Assembly (NCBI RefSeq): GCF_018448925.1
Contig: NZ_RCWE01000006.1
Coordinates: 62,001 to 126,000, forward strand
Origin: Photorhabdus akhurstii
GTDB taxonomy: Bacteria; Pseudomonadota; Gammaproteobacteria; Enterobacterales; Enterobacteriaceae
Length of the DNA stretch: 64,000 nucleotides
Direction: 5' to 3'
The stretch's first letter is position 1, and each line of letters opens with the position of its first letter. Below are positions 27,456 to 37,399 of this stretch, one piece after another. The position numbers and the translations under genes are program-made. The notes under the pieces are model-generated. The model worked only from the letters and a program-made list of their open reading frames with translations. It was not told the DNA's origin and did not search any database.

Positions 27456-28418
27456 ATGCTTGATAAATTTAACAAAGTAGTAAAGAAATTATTCTATATA
27501 GAGGAGTGGAATATAGGAACAATTAAAAGAAAACAATCTGATGAAAATAATATCGCTGATTGTATATTGCATTCAGATATTTTTTGGTTTAAAAAATATA
27601 ATACTGTTCAAGCAGACCCATTTGTTTTAGAACATAATGATTCAGTATATATTTTCTACGAATCACTAGGATTATTAAACTCTAAAGGAAACATCAGATG
27701 CAGAGTCCTAGATAATGATCTTAAAGAATTAGACGATATACCGCTAATGGGATTAAACGATATCCAATGCCACTTATCTTATCCGTTTTGTTTTGAAAAT
27801 GACGGCAAATTATTTTTAATACCAGAATCCCATGAATTAAGTGAAGTCTCTTTATTTGAATGTGTAAATTTCCCTAATAAGTGGAAAAAAGTACATACAC
27901 TTGTTTCTGGAATGAAATTAACTGATAACTCAATAATATGCTCAAATGGGAAATATTATTTATATTCTACTGACTTAGATAATAATATAATTCTTCATAT
28001 GAGTACAGATTTGTTTGATAATTGGAAACAAATTTCCCCAAATCTAAAACTATGTAATCAATATGCAAGAGGAGCGGGGTCACCACTTTATTCTCAAAAT
28101 GGCATATTCTTTTTCACTCAAGAAGGTTTTGATCATAATTATGGCAGTGCCATTTTTGTAAAAAAAATTAGCTCAATAGGAGAAAGTGAATTTTCGGAAG
28201 AGTTAATAAAAAAAATTGAACCTATAATTGGAAGTTATAAAGATGGAATTCATACTCTAAATTTTTCAGAAAACTATATAGTAATAGATTCTAAAAGATT
28301 AAAGTTTAATTTATTTTCATTTTTTATCAAACTAGTTTATAAAATTAAAACAAAGTTGCGACAATGTAAAATTAAAACAAAGTTAGGACAAGCTAATTGT
28401 ATTAAGGTGAGGCCATAA
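27456..28418 (+). CDS. Beta-propeller protein of the glucosamine-IPC-transferase N-terminal type, function unknown
   Basis: The 320 residues contain recurring blade motifs: [52 protein letters not shown] and [17 protein letters not shown]. This is the five-bladed fold seen in GH43/GH32 enzymes and in the N-terminal domain of plant GINT1. Bacterial members occur in polysaccharide clusters, sometimes next to formyl- or glycosyltransferases, and their activity is not established to my knowledge. A basic tail contains a 27-base imperfect tandem repeat (28341-28367 and 28368-28394) encoding KIKTKLRQC and KIKTKLGQA. It is followed directly by a gmd remnant. Hydrolase or transferase roles are both open. 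Confidence 0.55.
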   Translation: MLDKFNKVVKKLFYIEEWNIGTIKRKQSDENNIADCILHSDIFWFKKYNTVQADPFVLEHNDSVYIFYESLGLLNSKGNIRCRVLDNDLKELDDIPLMGLNDIQCHLSYPFCFENDGKLFLIPESHELSEVSLFECVNFPNKWKKVHTLVSGMKLTDNSIICSNGKYYLYSTDLDNNIILHMSTDLFDNWKQISPNLKLCNQYARGAGSPLYSQNGIFFFTQEGFDHNYGSAIFVKKISSIGESEFSEELIKKIEPIIGSYKDGIHTLNFSENYIVIDSKRLKFNLFSFFIKLVYKIKTKLRQCKIKTKLGQANCIKVRP

Positions 28419-28800
28419 AAATTACACTAATTGTAGGTATTACCGTTCAAGATGGTTCTTATCTTACAAAGTTACTTTTAGAAAAAGGATACACTGTTAA
28501 CAGCCTAATCAAGCGTGCATTATCTTTCAATACAATACGTATTGATTCTTTTTGCAAAAACAAAAAGATAAATTTATATTATGGTTGATTCAAATGAGAG
28601 TTCGAATATTATCAGACTGGTAAAATAGATCGAGCCCGATAAAATTTACAATCTAGGAGTAATGTTTCATATTGCTATTTCATTTGAGTCTCTAGAATAT
28701 GCAGCTGATGTTGACACATTAGGAATATTAAAGTTCTTTGAAGTAATAAGAATAAATTGACCTAAAAGAAGACTCGATTTTATCCGATTTCAACACCACC
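28418..28800 (+). pseudogene. gmd: GDP-mannose 4,6-dehydratase (gmd) remnant
   Basis: The stretch reads [37 protein letters not shown]-like IYNLGV, HIAISFESLEYAADVDTLGI and KTRFYPIST in shifting frames with stops. It is clearly Gmd, whose intact form reads [20 protein letters not shown] and KTRFYQAST. Only the first third is present and no start codon is left. Gmd makes the precursor of GDP-fucose, GDP-colitose and GDP-perosamine, so the ancestral cluster once made such a sugar. Confidence 0.85.
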
Positions 28801-29276
28801 TGATTGCTTCTATTTGGGTACGTGGAAAACACGTCTTGCCATCTTCTACCAAACGAACAGAAATATTTCTGCGTACAGTGGGTCAATTACATGATAATTT
28901 CGGCATAATAATGATAGCGACATGTTATAACTTGAGGAGTCTAACTTACTTTTTTTAAGCGAGCAAGAATTCAGGCGTTTTAATCCCCATATGGGGTGAT
29001 AAATCGATTTTTCTGAGTCATAAGTCTAAACTCAAACAATATCTATTGTTCAATAAGGATAAACCTTATATTATATATGTTATGTTGCCTATTTTGTATG
29101 TTGCTAACTGACATATTCAACAATTCTATCTATCGTTTTTATGTCCATTCCCCGATAAGAGTTAAATAAATTTTCTTGCTAGGTTGATGATAATTTTCAA
29201 ATTTTAAATACTACATTTTCATTCAGTTGAGTATAAATAAAAAACCATCTAAAACCAGGATTAAATAAGGCGTCAA
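28801..29276. other. Intergenic gap after the gmd remnant
   Basis: About 480 AT-rich bases without a recognisable gene, IS end or terminator. They may hold the promoter of the next glycosyltransferase, which begins with GGCG upstream of its ATG, but I cannot point to one. Confidence 0.4.
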
Positions 29277-30407
29277 ATGAGAATAATACTTATAGGAACA
29301 ACAGCAGATTCTATGATTAATTTCAGGGAAACATTAATAAAAGAAATGTCAAAATCTAATCATGAAGTATTTTGTTTTGCTATAGATTATAATGAAAAAC
29401 AGAAAGATAAGATTAAAAAACTAGGGGCCACACCTGTTGATTATATTTTAAGCCGCTCGGGATTAAACCCTTTCTCAGATATAAAAAATACTATAAAATT
29501 ATCAAATAAAATTAAAGATATTAAACCAGATATAGTTTTATCTTATTTTTCAAAGCCTTCTATATATGGTTCATGGGCTGCCAAATTAGCTAAGATACCT
29601 AACATATTCGCTATGCTAGAAGGATTGGGCTTTTGCTTCACCTCACAAAAAGAAGGTAAAGATTGGAAAAAAATATTCTTAAGAAGAATACAGATATTAC
29701 TCTATAAAATAACATTCCCTAGAATAAATGGCTTAATCCTATTAAATAAAGATGATGAAACTGATTTAATCAAAAAAAATAATATCAATGTTAAAACTTT
29801 TATTCTAGGAGGAATCGGCTTAGATTTAAATGACTACCCTTACACTCCTATCAATAAAAACAATAATATATCTTTTATTTTCATTGCCAGATTATTAAGA
29901 GAAAAAGGTATTTTCGAGTATATTAATGCAGCAAAAATAATAAAAATAAAATACCCTGAAACTACGTTTAATGTATTAGGAGCAATCGATTCAGAAAATC
30001 CAGGAGGAATAAAACTGGAGCAATTAGAAGAATTAAAGAATACAGGAATAATAAATTATCCTGGATTTGTAACAAATGTAAATGAATGGCTGAGTAATAG
30101 TGATGTTTTTGTATTACCATCATACTACAGAGAGGGCATACCAAGAAGTACTCAGGAAGCTATGGCTATTGGTCGGCCTATAATTACTACTAATGTACCT
30201 GGATGCAAGGAAACCGTTCATGAAGGAAAAAATGGCTTTCTAGTTTCCCCATGGTCTGCAAAAGACCTAGCTGAAAAAATGATTTTTTTCATAGAAAATC
30301 CCGATCTCATAGAGAAAATGGGGCAAGAAAGTTATCATATTGCTAAAATAAAATATGATTGTCACAAAGTTAACTATAACTTAATGAAAATATTGAGAAT
30401 ACTATAA
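29277..30407 (+). CDS. Glycosyltransferase family 4, second cluster
   Basis: The 376-residue GT-B protein has an N-terminal acceptor domain (LIGTTADSMINFRETLIKEM), SYFSKPSIYGSWAAKLAKI and a C-terminal donor block YREGIPRSTQEAMAIGRPII with the EX7E-type glutamates. This variant, with YYREGIPR, is common in PglA/CapM-like HexNAc or galactose transferases. It lies alone between a gmd remnant and an IS30 remnant, so expression may depend on read-through. The exact sugar is unknown. Confidence 0.82.
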   Translation: MRIILIGTTADSMINFRETLIKEMSKSNHEVFCFAIDYNEKQKDKIKKLGATPVDYILSRSGLNPFSDIKNTIKLSNKIKDIKPDIVLSYFSKPSIYGSWAAKLAKIPNIFAMLEGLGFCFTSQKEGKDWKKIFLRRIQILLYKITFPRINGLILLNKDDETDLIKKNNINVKTFILGGIGLDLNDYPYTPINKNNNISFIFIARLLREKGIFEYINAAKIIKIKYPETTFNVLGAIDSENPGGIKLEQLEELKNTGIINYPGFVTNVNEWLSNSDVFVLPSYYREGIPRSTQEAMAIGRPIITTNVPGCKETVHEGKNGFLVSPWSAKDLAEKMIFFIENPDLIEKMGQESYHIAKIKYDCHKVNYNLMKILRIL

Positions 30408-30423
30408 AAAAATAAGCTTTAAC

Positions 30424-31326
30424 TACAGACGGATTCGACTAATAAGTGCAATTTTTCAGAAGAGCGGTCAGTTGCTATAGTAGGCATCTTTCTCGCCAAA
30501 GGAAAACGCGCTATGGCCTATACACAACTGACCGAAACAGAAAGATACCCGATTTCCAGCTTAAAAAGCAGGTTTCTCATAGCTTTTCATTGCTGAGTCA
30601 CTTAAGCGAGGCCCGTCTGCCATCTGCAGAGAATTGAAGAGAAATCAAGAAGTCCAGACACACTACCCTGAACATGCTCATTTGAAGATCTTGACTTGTC
30701 GTCATTTTGCTAAGAAAGCTGTTAAAATCACACCGGAAGTAAAGAAATGGATAAAACGGTTAATTTAGAAAGAATTAAGTCCTGAACAGGTGGCTGATTA
30801 CCTGAAACAACATAAGGGATATCTTTGCATCATGAGACAATTTATGGACTGATTTATAAAGATAAAATAGAGAGGGTGATTTGTAGCAACATCTCCGAAT
30901 TGCCAGAAAATCCCTATCGCAAACGCTATGGTCGCGATGAAAGAAGAGGGAAAATTAAAAGTCGGGTCAATATTGATGAAACCCCATAACTAATCGATAA
31001 AAAATAACATATTGTCGACTGGGAAGGAAATACGATAATAGGGAAAGATAGAAAAATGTATTATTAACACTCGTTGACCATAGAACAACGCTGCATACAA
31101 TTATCGTTAAGCTTGATAGCAAAAGCGGCAGTGGAAGTATTATTCTTGTTAAAATAAATGGTTAAGACCATCACATTCGATAATGATTTGGAGTTTGCAG
31201 ATCACGAAATCATCGCATCGTCCCCGAAAAATTCGGGGAAGGAAAACTCCGAATGAATTATCTAAGGGAACACGGACATGTTTACTTCCAGATTAACGAT
31301 GTTGAACTTATTATGTGAATCTACCG
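30424..31326 (+). mobile_element. IS30-family element, decayed
   Basis: The transposase is recognisable from the ATG at 30513 (AYTQLTETERYPISSLKKQV), through KELSPEQVADYLKQHKGI and KEEGKLKVGSI, to VKTITFDNDLEFADHEIIA near 31200. It is broken by at least four frameshifts or stops. The DDE core is therefore present in pieces. GAATCTAC at about 31318 may be the right inverted repeat; the left end is uncertain, so both limits are approximate. 31327-31513 is AT-rich with no gene. Confidence 0.85.
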
Positions 31327-31513
31327 TTTATTAATATTAAGAAGGTGTCCAAATAGGCATAATTTTTACCGATTTGAATGATGCGATTCATTGTATTACA
31401 TAAATATTTTATAAATTTAATCACATGTAAAAGGACACCGGGTTAAACACCATATCTATTCTAAGAAACAAAACAGCCCAGTTAATTTAATAAAAACCCA
31501 AACAAGGTAAGAC

Positions 31514-32554
31514 ATGGCAATTTATTCATACATATGGATGTTAATAATAATTAAAAATCTTTCTTTCTCTAAAAACAAAAGAGACTTACTTATCTTTTCT
31601 CTATTTCTTACTTTTTTTATAGGATTACGCCAGGAAATAGGTGTAGATTGGTTCAACTATCTAAACATGTACAAAAAAATTGTTCAATTACCATTTAGAG
31701 AAGCTCTATTTGTATCAGACCCTCTATATAGCATATTGAATTATACGTCCGAAGCATTCGGACTAGGGGGTGTTTATTTTGTAAACTTCATATGTGCATC
31801 TATCTTTTGCTTATCAGTTTACTTTTTCTCAAAAAACTTCAAAAGCATCTGGCTACCTGCTCTAATATTGTATCCTTATACAATATTAGCAGTATCAATG
31901 GGATACACCAGGCAATCAGTTGCCATTGCATTTTCATTATTTGCCTTTAACTCCTTATTAAAAAATAATCAAAAAATACATTTTTTGTTTTTTATATTAT
32001 TAAGTATTCTTTTTCACAAATCAGCAATTATGCTATTGATATTATTACCTTTTATATATTTAAAAAAATCAAATTCCACTTTATTTTTTCTATTTTATGT
32101 CATAATTCTATCAATATTTATAACTATTTCATTTTATTTAATATCACCTCAAAATATATATTTATCTGGAGAATTAAGTTCATCAGGAAGTACTATACGA
32201 ACCTTGATACACATGTTCCCATGTGCTCTTTATTTTATATATAGAAAACCATTTAAAAACAAAATAAAAATATCAATAAGAATTCTAGATATGATGGCAA
32301 TATTGATAATATCATCATTAATTATCGGTATATTTTTCTCCACTTTAGTTGATAGATTTGGTTTATATTTTATTATTTTTGATGTGCTTGTGTTATCCGT
32401 TTTTTCAGATTTACTAAAACCTAATCAAAGATTATTTTTCGTATTAACATTAGCAATATTAAATAGCATAATATTATATACTTGGTTATTTTATTCTCCT
32501 TGGGCTCAATGTTGTTGGGTGCCTTATAACAACTTAATAATGACAATCTTATAA
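31514..32554 (+). CDS. wzy: EpsG-family O-antigen/capsule polymerase Wzy (second cluster)
   Basis: The 346 residues have about 10 membrane helices. The EpsG/Wzy family marks are FFIGLRQEIGVDWFNYLNMY, MGYTRQSVAIAFSLFAFNSL and ILFHKSAIMLLI. Such proteins polymerise lipid-linked units in the periplasm. It differs wholly from the cluster 1 polymerase, so the second cluster would make a distinct polymer. It lies 15 bases before the next glycosyltransferase gene. The protein seems complete, ending in a short hydrophilic tail. Confidence 0.83.
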   Translation: MAIYSYIWMLIIIKNLSFSKNKRDLLIFSLFLTFFIGLRQEIGVDWFNYLNMYKKIVQLPFREALFVSDPLYSILNYTSEAFGLGGVYFVNFICASIFCLSVYFFSKNFKSIWLPALILYPYTILAVSMGYTRQSVAIAFSLFAFNSLLKNNQKIHFLFFILLSILFHKSAIMLLILLPFIYLKKSNSTLFFLFYVIILSIFITISFYLISPQNIYLSGELSSSGSTIRTLIHMFPCALYFIYRKPFKNKIKISIRILDMMAILIISSLIIGIFFSTLVDRFGLYFIIFDVLVLSVFSDLLKPNQRLFFVLTLAILNSIILYTWLFYSPWAQCCWVPYNNLIMTIL

Positions 32555-32569
32555 ATATTAGAGGTAATA

Positions 32570-33661
32570 ATGAAAATTGCTTTAATTACAACAGGGCTTG
32601 GTATGGGGGGAGCAGAAAAACAACTCTGCGATCTCGCTGATACATTTCTAGTGAATAACCAATCAATAATAATTATCTCTCTAACAGGCCCTACAATTAC
32701 TAAACCAATTTCTGATAAAATATTTATTTATGAAATAAGAATGAAAAAAACGCCTTGGGGATTTATACACGCCCTATGGAAAGTTAAAAAAATAATAAAA
32801 AAAGAAGATATAGATGTATTACACTCACACATGTTTCATGCAAACATATTTTCAAGATGCATGCGCTTACTTACTAAATTCCCCCAATTAATATGTACTG
32901 CTCACAGTACAAATGAAGGGGGCTCACTTAGAATGTTTATATACCGTATAACTAATTGGCTCTCAGATCTAAATACAAATGTTAGCCAAGCTGCTGTAGA
33001 TTCTTTTATAAAGAAAAAGGCAATGAAGGAAAACCAAATTATTAGTGTCTCTAATGGAATTAATACTAATAAGTTCTTTTTTTCAGAGGAATCAAGAAGA
33101 AATATACGGAGAGAGTTAGATATCCCTGATAATATACAATTATTTTTATCTGTTGGTCGATTACATGACCCCAAAGACTATCCAAACTTACTATATGCAT
33201 TTTCAATTCTTTTAGAAAGAAAACCATTATCATATTTAATTATTGCAGGTAATGGCCCACTTATTGATAAACTCATAAGACTAGCAACCAAACTTAATAT
33301 AATAAAAAACGTACACTTTTTAGGTGCTAGAAATGATATTCCAGCCTTAATGAGTGCTTGTGATACATTTGTTTTATCTTCTAAATATGAAGGATGTCCG
33401 TTAGTTATAGCAGAAGCTATGGCTTGTCAACGATATATCGTTGCAACCAATTGCGGCGGGGTAAAATTTGTTCTTAATAAATATGGTTCCTTAGTGCCAA
33501 TACAAGATTCAAAAAGATTAGCCGACGCTATGGAAAAAAGTATAGAAATAAACAAAGATAAAAAGTACCAACTAGGATTAGAAGCAAGGAATCATATCAA
33601 AAATAATTTTTCTATAGAAAAAATATCTCTTCAATGGTTAAAACTATATGAAAAAAAATAG
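32570..33661 (+). CDS. Glycosyltransferase family 4, second cluster
   Basis: The 363-residue GT-B enzyme has the opening LITTGLGMGGAEKQLCDLAD, an HSHMFHANIFSR motif in the acceptor domain and the donor block SSKYEGCPLVIAEAMACQR with conserved glutamates. AGAGGT lies nine bases before the ATG. It is probably cotranscribed with the polymerase just upstream. It is the last intact gene before the second IS6-family copy. Donor and linkage cannot be told. Confidence 0.83.
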   Translation: MKIALITTGLGMGGAEKQLCDLADTFLVNNQSIIIISLTGPTITKPISDKIFIYEIRMKKTPWGFIHALWKVKKIIKKEDIDVLHSHMFHANIFSRCMRLLTKFPQLICTAHSTNEGGSLRMFIYRITNWLSDLNTNVSQAAVDSFIKKKAMKENQIISVSNGINTNKFFFSEESRRNIRRELDIPDNIQLFLSVGRLHDPKDYPNLLYAFSILLERKPLSYLIIAGNGPLIDKLIRLATKLNIIKNVHFLGARNDIPALMSACDTFVLSSKYEGCPLVIAEAMACQRYIVATNCGGVKFVLNKYGSLVPIQDSKRLADAMEKSIEINKDKKYQLGLEARNHIKNNFSIEKISLQWLKLYEKK

Positions 33662-33919
33662 TGAATTTAAAATTTATTTTTTATGCCTTTATTGGTATTA
33701 AATCACAGAATGAAGGCAGTTGATTAAAATAAATAATCTGGTATTAAATCTGCTTCCTGAAACAGATAAACGAGTATCAAGGTAAGATCACGAACGTCAT
33801 TTAATCAAACCAATTTGATTCAGTAATCTTCCCATTTTTCATAGAGGGTAAAAGTAGAATTCAAAGAGCACGTAGCACATATTGCTTTTAGTGTATAACC
33901 ACCTAAGGAGCTTTCTAGC
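33662..33919. other. Intergenic gap before the second IS6 copy
   Basis: About 260 bases, AT-rich, without a gene I can recognise. Fragments of reading frames here are short and unlike any family known to me. Confidence 0.4.
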
Positions 33920-34258
33920 GGCACTGTTACAAACAGGATGATCGATTACACATTATTGGGGAAATTCACTTTTAAAGACCAAATACCTGATTCGTCAGAC
34001 GGACTTCGCCTATAAAGATGGTTAAACCCCTGCGTAATGCCCGCATCACCTCATTGCATAGGCTGTTTTCAACGTATGCACAGGATATTTCCTTTCATAT
34101 TTCAGTCGATTGAGCGCTTTACCATAGATGAAAGCCTTATCAGTATTGAGAATGAATATTGGGCACTTCATGTTCTCGTAACCCTTTCAGTGCTTTCCCT
34201 AAAAATCAGTATGCAGCGTGAGTATTGCTCAGATCTTAGCGCTATTTGCAACAGTGCC
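33920..34258 (-). mobile_element. IS6-family element, internally deleted copy
   Basis: This 339-base derivative keeps both ends of the element seen at 20060: GGCACTGTTACAAA on the left and TTTGCAACAGTGCC on the right. Its interior matches several separate parts of that copy (for example ATGATCGATTAC and CAGTGCTTTCCCTAAAAATC) with large deletions between. It is in the same orientation, so the two bracket 20851-33919 as direct repeats. No target duplication is visible. Confidence 0.9.
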
Positions 34259-34385
34259 ATCCTAAATCCTGAAATAAAGAAAAATATGAGAGTAGAAAAG
34301 AAAAAATTTACAAATGAAGATTTTTAACATAGAAAGTGCTATAAACAGGTACCTAAAAATTTACTCCTAATCTTTTATCCTACTT

Positions 34386-35414
34386 ATGTCAATCTTAATC
34401 ACCGGCGGAGCCGGCTATATCGGTTCACACACAGTATTAGCGCTTCTGGAAAAAGGAGCTGATGTTGTTGCTATTGATAATCTGTGTAACTCATCACCAG
34501 AATCTCTTCTCCGAGTTGAAAAACTTACTGGCAAATCAGTGAAATTTTATCAAGGTGATATTCTTGATTTAGATTTACTGAATCAAATCTTCCAAGAAAA
34601 CAAAATAAAATCTGTAATTCATTTTGCTGGATTAAAAGCGGTTGGTGAATCCACCAGAAAGCCACTTGAATATTATCAGAACAATGTTACTGGTACTCTA
34701 GTTCTATTGCAGGCTATGCATGCCAACGGCGTACATCAACTGATTTTCAGTTCATCTGCAACTGTTTATGGCGATCCTGAATTTGTACCACTCACGGAAA
34801 ATGCTAAAGTAGGTAGTACCACCAACCCTTATGGCACCTCCAAGCTGATGGTCGAGCAGATTCTGAAAGATTTTGCCGCAGCCGAGCCAAGTTTCAAAAT
34901 CACCAGTTTAAGATATTTCAACCCTGTTGGTGCACACCCATCAGGTATGATTGGTGAAGACCCTAATGGTATTCCCAATAATCTATTACCTTATATCACT
35001 CAGGTTGCCATTGGTCGTCTGGAATGTTTATCCGTGTATGGCAACGATTATCCAACCAAAGATGGTACCGGTGTTCGTGACTATATTCATGTGATGGATT
35101 TGGCTGAAGGCCATATTGCCGCCATTGACTATCTGGATAAACAGCAATCCTATGAAGTTTTTAATTTGGGAACAGGTGCTGGTTATTCTGTACTTGAACT
35201 ACTTCATTCTTTTGAAAAGGCATCAAGTAAAGATATTCCATATAAAATTACAGATAGACGTCTTGGGGATATTGCTGAGTGTTGGTCTGATCCATCCAGA
35301 GCTCGGAATATCCTTGGCTGGCAAGCAACGCGCAATATTGACGATATGATGCGTGATAGTTGGAATTGGCAGAAGAATAACCCTCATGGTTTCCATTCAG
35401 AGGAGAAACGCTAA
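34386..35414 (+). CDS. galE: UDP-glucose 4-epimerase GalE
   Basis: The 342-residue SDR enzyme has [20 protein letters not shown] (NAD binding), [20 protein letters not shown] and the YGTSK catalytic Tyr/Lys, as well as [14 protein letters not shown] typical of GalE. It interconverts UDP-Glc and UDP-Gal, and in some members the N-acetyl forms. Its base composition is closer to the core genome than to its AT-rich neighbours. It is flanked by IS remnants on both sides, so it probably has its own promoter in 34259-34385. It would supply galactose or GalNAc for LPS. Confidence 0.95.
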   Translation: MSILITGGAGYIGSHTVLALLEKGADVVAIDNLCNSSPESLLRVEKLTGKSVKFYQGDILDLDLLNQIFQENKIKSVIHFAGLKAVGESTRKPLEYYQNNVTGTLVLLQAMHANGVHQLIFSSSATVYGDPEFVPLTENAKVGSTTNPYGTSKLMVEQILKDFAAAEPSFKITSLRYFNPVGAHPSGMIGEDPNGIPNNLLPYITQVAIGRLECLSVYGNDYPTKDGTGVRDYIHVMDLAEGHIAAIDYLDKQQSYEVFNLGTGAGYSVLELLHSFEKASSKDIPYKITDRRLGDIAECWSDPSRARNILGWQATRNIDDMMRDSWNWQKNNPHGFHSEEKR

Positions 35415-35920
35415 AAGTCTTTTTACGATTGATTTAGCAACCACTCGGTTACTCATAATCCTAGTCAGATCAGCAAATAATTATAAGCTGACAGATATTC
35501 TGTTGTTAACAATTGTGACGTTATTGCTGGTGCCAAAAGCTGGGAAGAAATTGATGATTGTGGGGTTGAGCATCGAAGTTAAAGCAATACAGTGAATTTG
35601 AACAGGGTATTTTAACTCATAACACCGTAGCCCATATGTTAGCTATATCAGTGTCAGGCGGCTTCAAAAGTGTTTCATGAATGGATGGATTTTGCCGTGA
35701 ACTGACGAAAAGCTCAGGGGGTGCCACAGATGGAAAAACCGTCAGGCGCTCCCAATTCAGCTCAGTAACTCAGGGAAATTGTCATCTCGGATAAAACATA
35801 TTGCAGTGGATGTACTGAATAACCCTAAAATATTTAAGCAGAAGATTGAAACAAAAGCATCGATGAGCACAGCCTATCTATCTGAAATTCTTGCTAAGCA
35901 AGCCCTCCGGTAATCTTTTG
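35415..35920 (+). pseudogene. ISAs1-family transposase, heavily decayed
   Basis: NYKLTDILLLTIVT, then AKSWEEIDDCG-like codons in another frame, FEQGILTHNTVA and, near the end, STAYLSEILAKQAL, follow the order of an ISAs1/H-repeat transposase. There are many frameshifts and the catalytic part is unrecognisable. This fills the gap between galE and the first methyltransferase gene. Confidence 0.65.
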
Positions 35921-36015
35921 CTAGAATACCGTCATCAAAAAATAATGTATCACTAGATCTTAATAATTCACTATAAAAGTATTATCAAAATAATTAGTTT
36001 ATTGGTCATTTTTTT

Positions 36016-36714
36016 ATGAAAACAGAAAACTCAAGAGAGCTACTCAATGATGTAATAGAGTGGGATATATGTAATTGGAGTCATGCTTTAGAATATTGGC
36101 AGGACTATTCTAGCCTAGAATTAAAGTCAGCTAATATTCTAGAACTAGGAAGCCGAAATGGTGGATTATCACTGTGGGCAGCATTAAATGGAGGTAATGT
36201 TTTATGTACGGATTTAAATGGCCCTACTTCAAAAGCGCAGGAGAAACATAAGCGTTATAATATAGAAAATAGAATTCGATATGGTAAATTAAGTGCATTA
36301 GATATTAAATATAGAAACCACTTTGATATTGTTATGTTTAAATCAGTATTAGGTGGTATTGGTTATAATTCAAATAAGTCAGCACAAAAAAAGGCGATTA
36401 ATCAGATTTTCCATTCATTGAAAGAAGGGGGTGAATTTTGGTTTGCAGAAAATTTGGTTGCATCACCATTGCATAAATTTCTCAGAAAAAATTATGTTAA
36501 TTGGGGAAATGCTTGGGGCTATGTTACTGTCAACGAAATGACCGAGTATCTATCAGCATTTTCAAATGTTAATTATACAACTTTAGGTTTCCTTGCTACG
36601 TTTGGCAGGAATGAATCTCAAAGAAAATTTTTAGGGATTTTAGATAATAAAGTTCTAAATAAGGTCGTTCCTAAACATTGGCACTATATTATAATCGGAG
36701 TGGCAAAAAAATAA
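36016..36714 (+). CDS. SAM-dependent class I methyltransferase, copy 1
   Basis: The 232 residues have the Rossmann methyltransferase motif I ILELGSRNGGLSLWAALNGG, motif II VLCTDLNGP and a later LKEGGEFWFAENLVASPLH. That is the pattern of small-molecule or sugar O-methyltransferases. It is closely similar over its whole length to the protein at 37953. By position at the end of the second locus it may methylate a sugar of the polysaccharide, but no substrate can be read from the sequence. A scrap of the cysE 3' end follows it at 36750. Confidence 0.75.
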   Translation: MKTENSRELLNDVIEWDICNWSHALEYWQDYSSLELKSANILELGSRNGGLSLWAALNGGNVLCTDLNGPTSKAQEKHKRYNIENRIRYGKLSALDIKYRNHFDIVMFKSVLGGIGYNSNKSAQKKAINQIFHSLKEGGEFWFAENLVASPLHKFLRKNYVNWGNAWGYVTVNEMTEYLSAFSNVNYTTLGFLATFGRNESQRKFLGILDNKVLNKVVPKHWHYIIIGVAKK

Positions 36715-36749
36715 TCCAGAGAATCTCTAAAGAATTTAGTATGTTAGAT

Positions 36750-36791
36750 TATATCCAGTGATGTTTTTTCACTTTTAAGTTTACTGACAAT
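36750..36791 (-). pseudogene. Remnant of the cysE 3' end
   Basis: These 42 bases match 38785-38826 inside cysE at 34 positions by hand count (for example ATATCCA, TTTTCACTTT and GTTTAC). As in the intact locus, the scrap lies just after a copy of the methyltransferase gene and on the minus strand. It marks the right end of the second O-antigen locus. Confidence 0.75.
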
Positions 36792-36910
36792 CAATCGATC
36801 CCCCCAACAAGGAAAGATCTTCCAACAGATAAATAGGAATATCGATGAAGATCCCCCTGCATCCCTTCCTGATTTCTGCTAACCTGTGCCCCTTGTTTCT
36901 AGGGGGCATT

Positions 36911-37399
36911 ATGCTAAATATCGTCTTATTTGAACCTGAAATCCCACCTAATACCGGTAATATTATTCGTCTTTGTGCTAACACCGGATTTCAATTGCAT
37001 CTGATTCAGCCTCTGGGGTTTACCTGGGATGATAAAAGGCTACGTCGAGCCGGGCTGGATTATCATGAGTTCGCCAATGTTAAACAACATCATGATTATT
37101 TTACTTTTTTAGAGAATGAAGGATTAACAGGAGTGTCTTCTGCTCGTTTGTTTGCTCTCACAACAAAAGGAACTCCGGCACATAGTGCTGTAAGTTATCA
37201 AGCAGGGGATTATTTAATGTTTGGGCCGGAAACCCGAGGGTTACCACCTTATGTATTGGATAATATGCCACCACAACAAAAAATTCGTATCCCAATGCTA
37301 GCAAACAGTCGCAGTATGAATCTTTCCAATTCAGTTGCCGTTGTTGTTTTTGAAGCTTGGCGGCAATTAGATTATCAGGGCGCTATCATTAGAAAATAG
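36911..37399 (+). CDS. trmL: tRNA (cytidine/uridine-34 2'-O)-methyltransferase TrmL
   Basis: The 162-residue SPOUT enzyme (formerly YibK) methylates the wobble base of two leucine tRNAs. The ATG at 36911 gives [20 protein letters not shown], the exact start of the enterobacterial protein; reading frames with earlier starts add 22 unrelated residues. The knot motifs [11 protein letters not shown] and [20 protein letters not shown] are intact. A small insertion (about GLTGVSSA, near residue 72) relative to E. coli is odd but does not touch the knot. It is a conserved housekeeping marker of the right flank. Confidence 0.95.
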   Translation: MLNIVLFEPEIPPNTGNIIRLCANTGFQLHLIQPLGFTWDDKRLRRAGLDYHEFANVKQHHDYFTFLENEGLTGVSSARLFALTTKGTPAHSAVSYQAGDYLMFGPETRGLPPYVLDNMPPQQKIRIPMLANSRSMNLSNSVAVVVFEAWRQLDYQGAIIRK

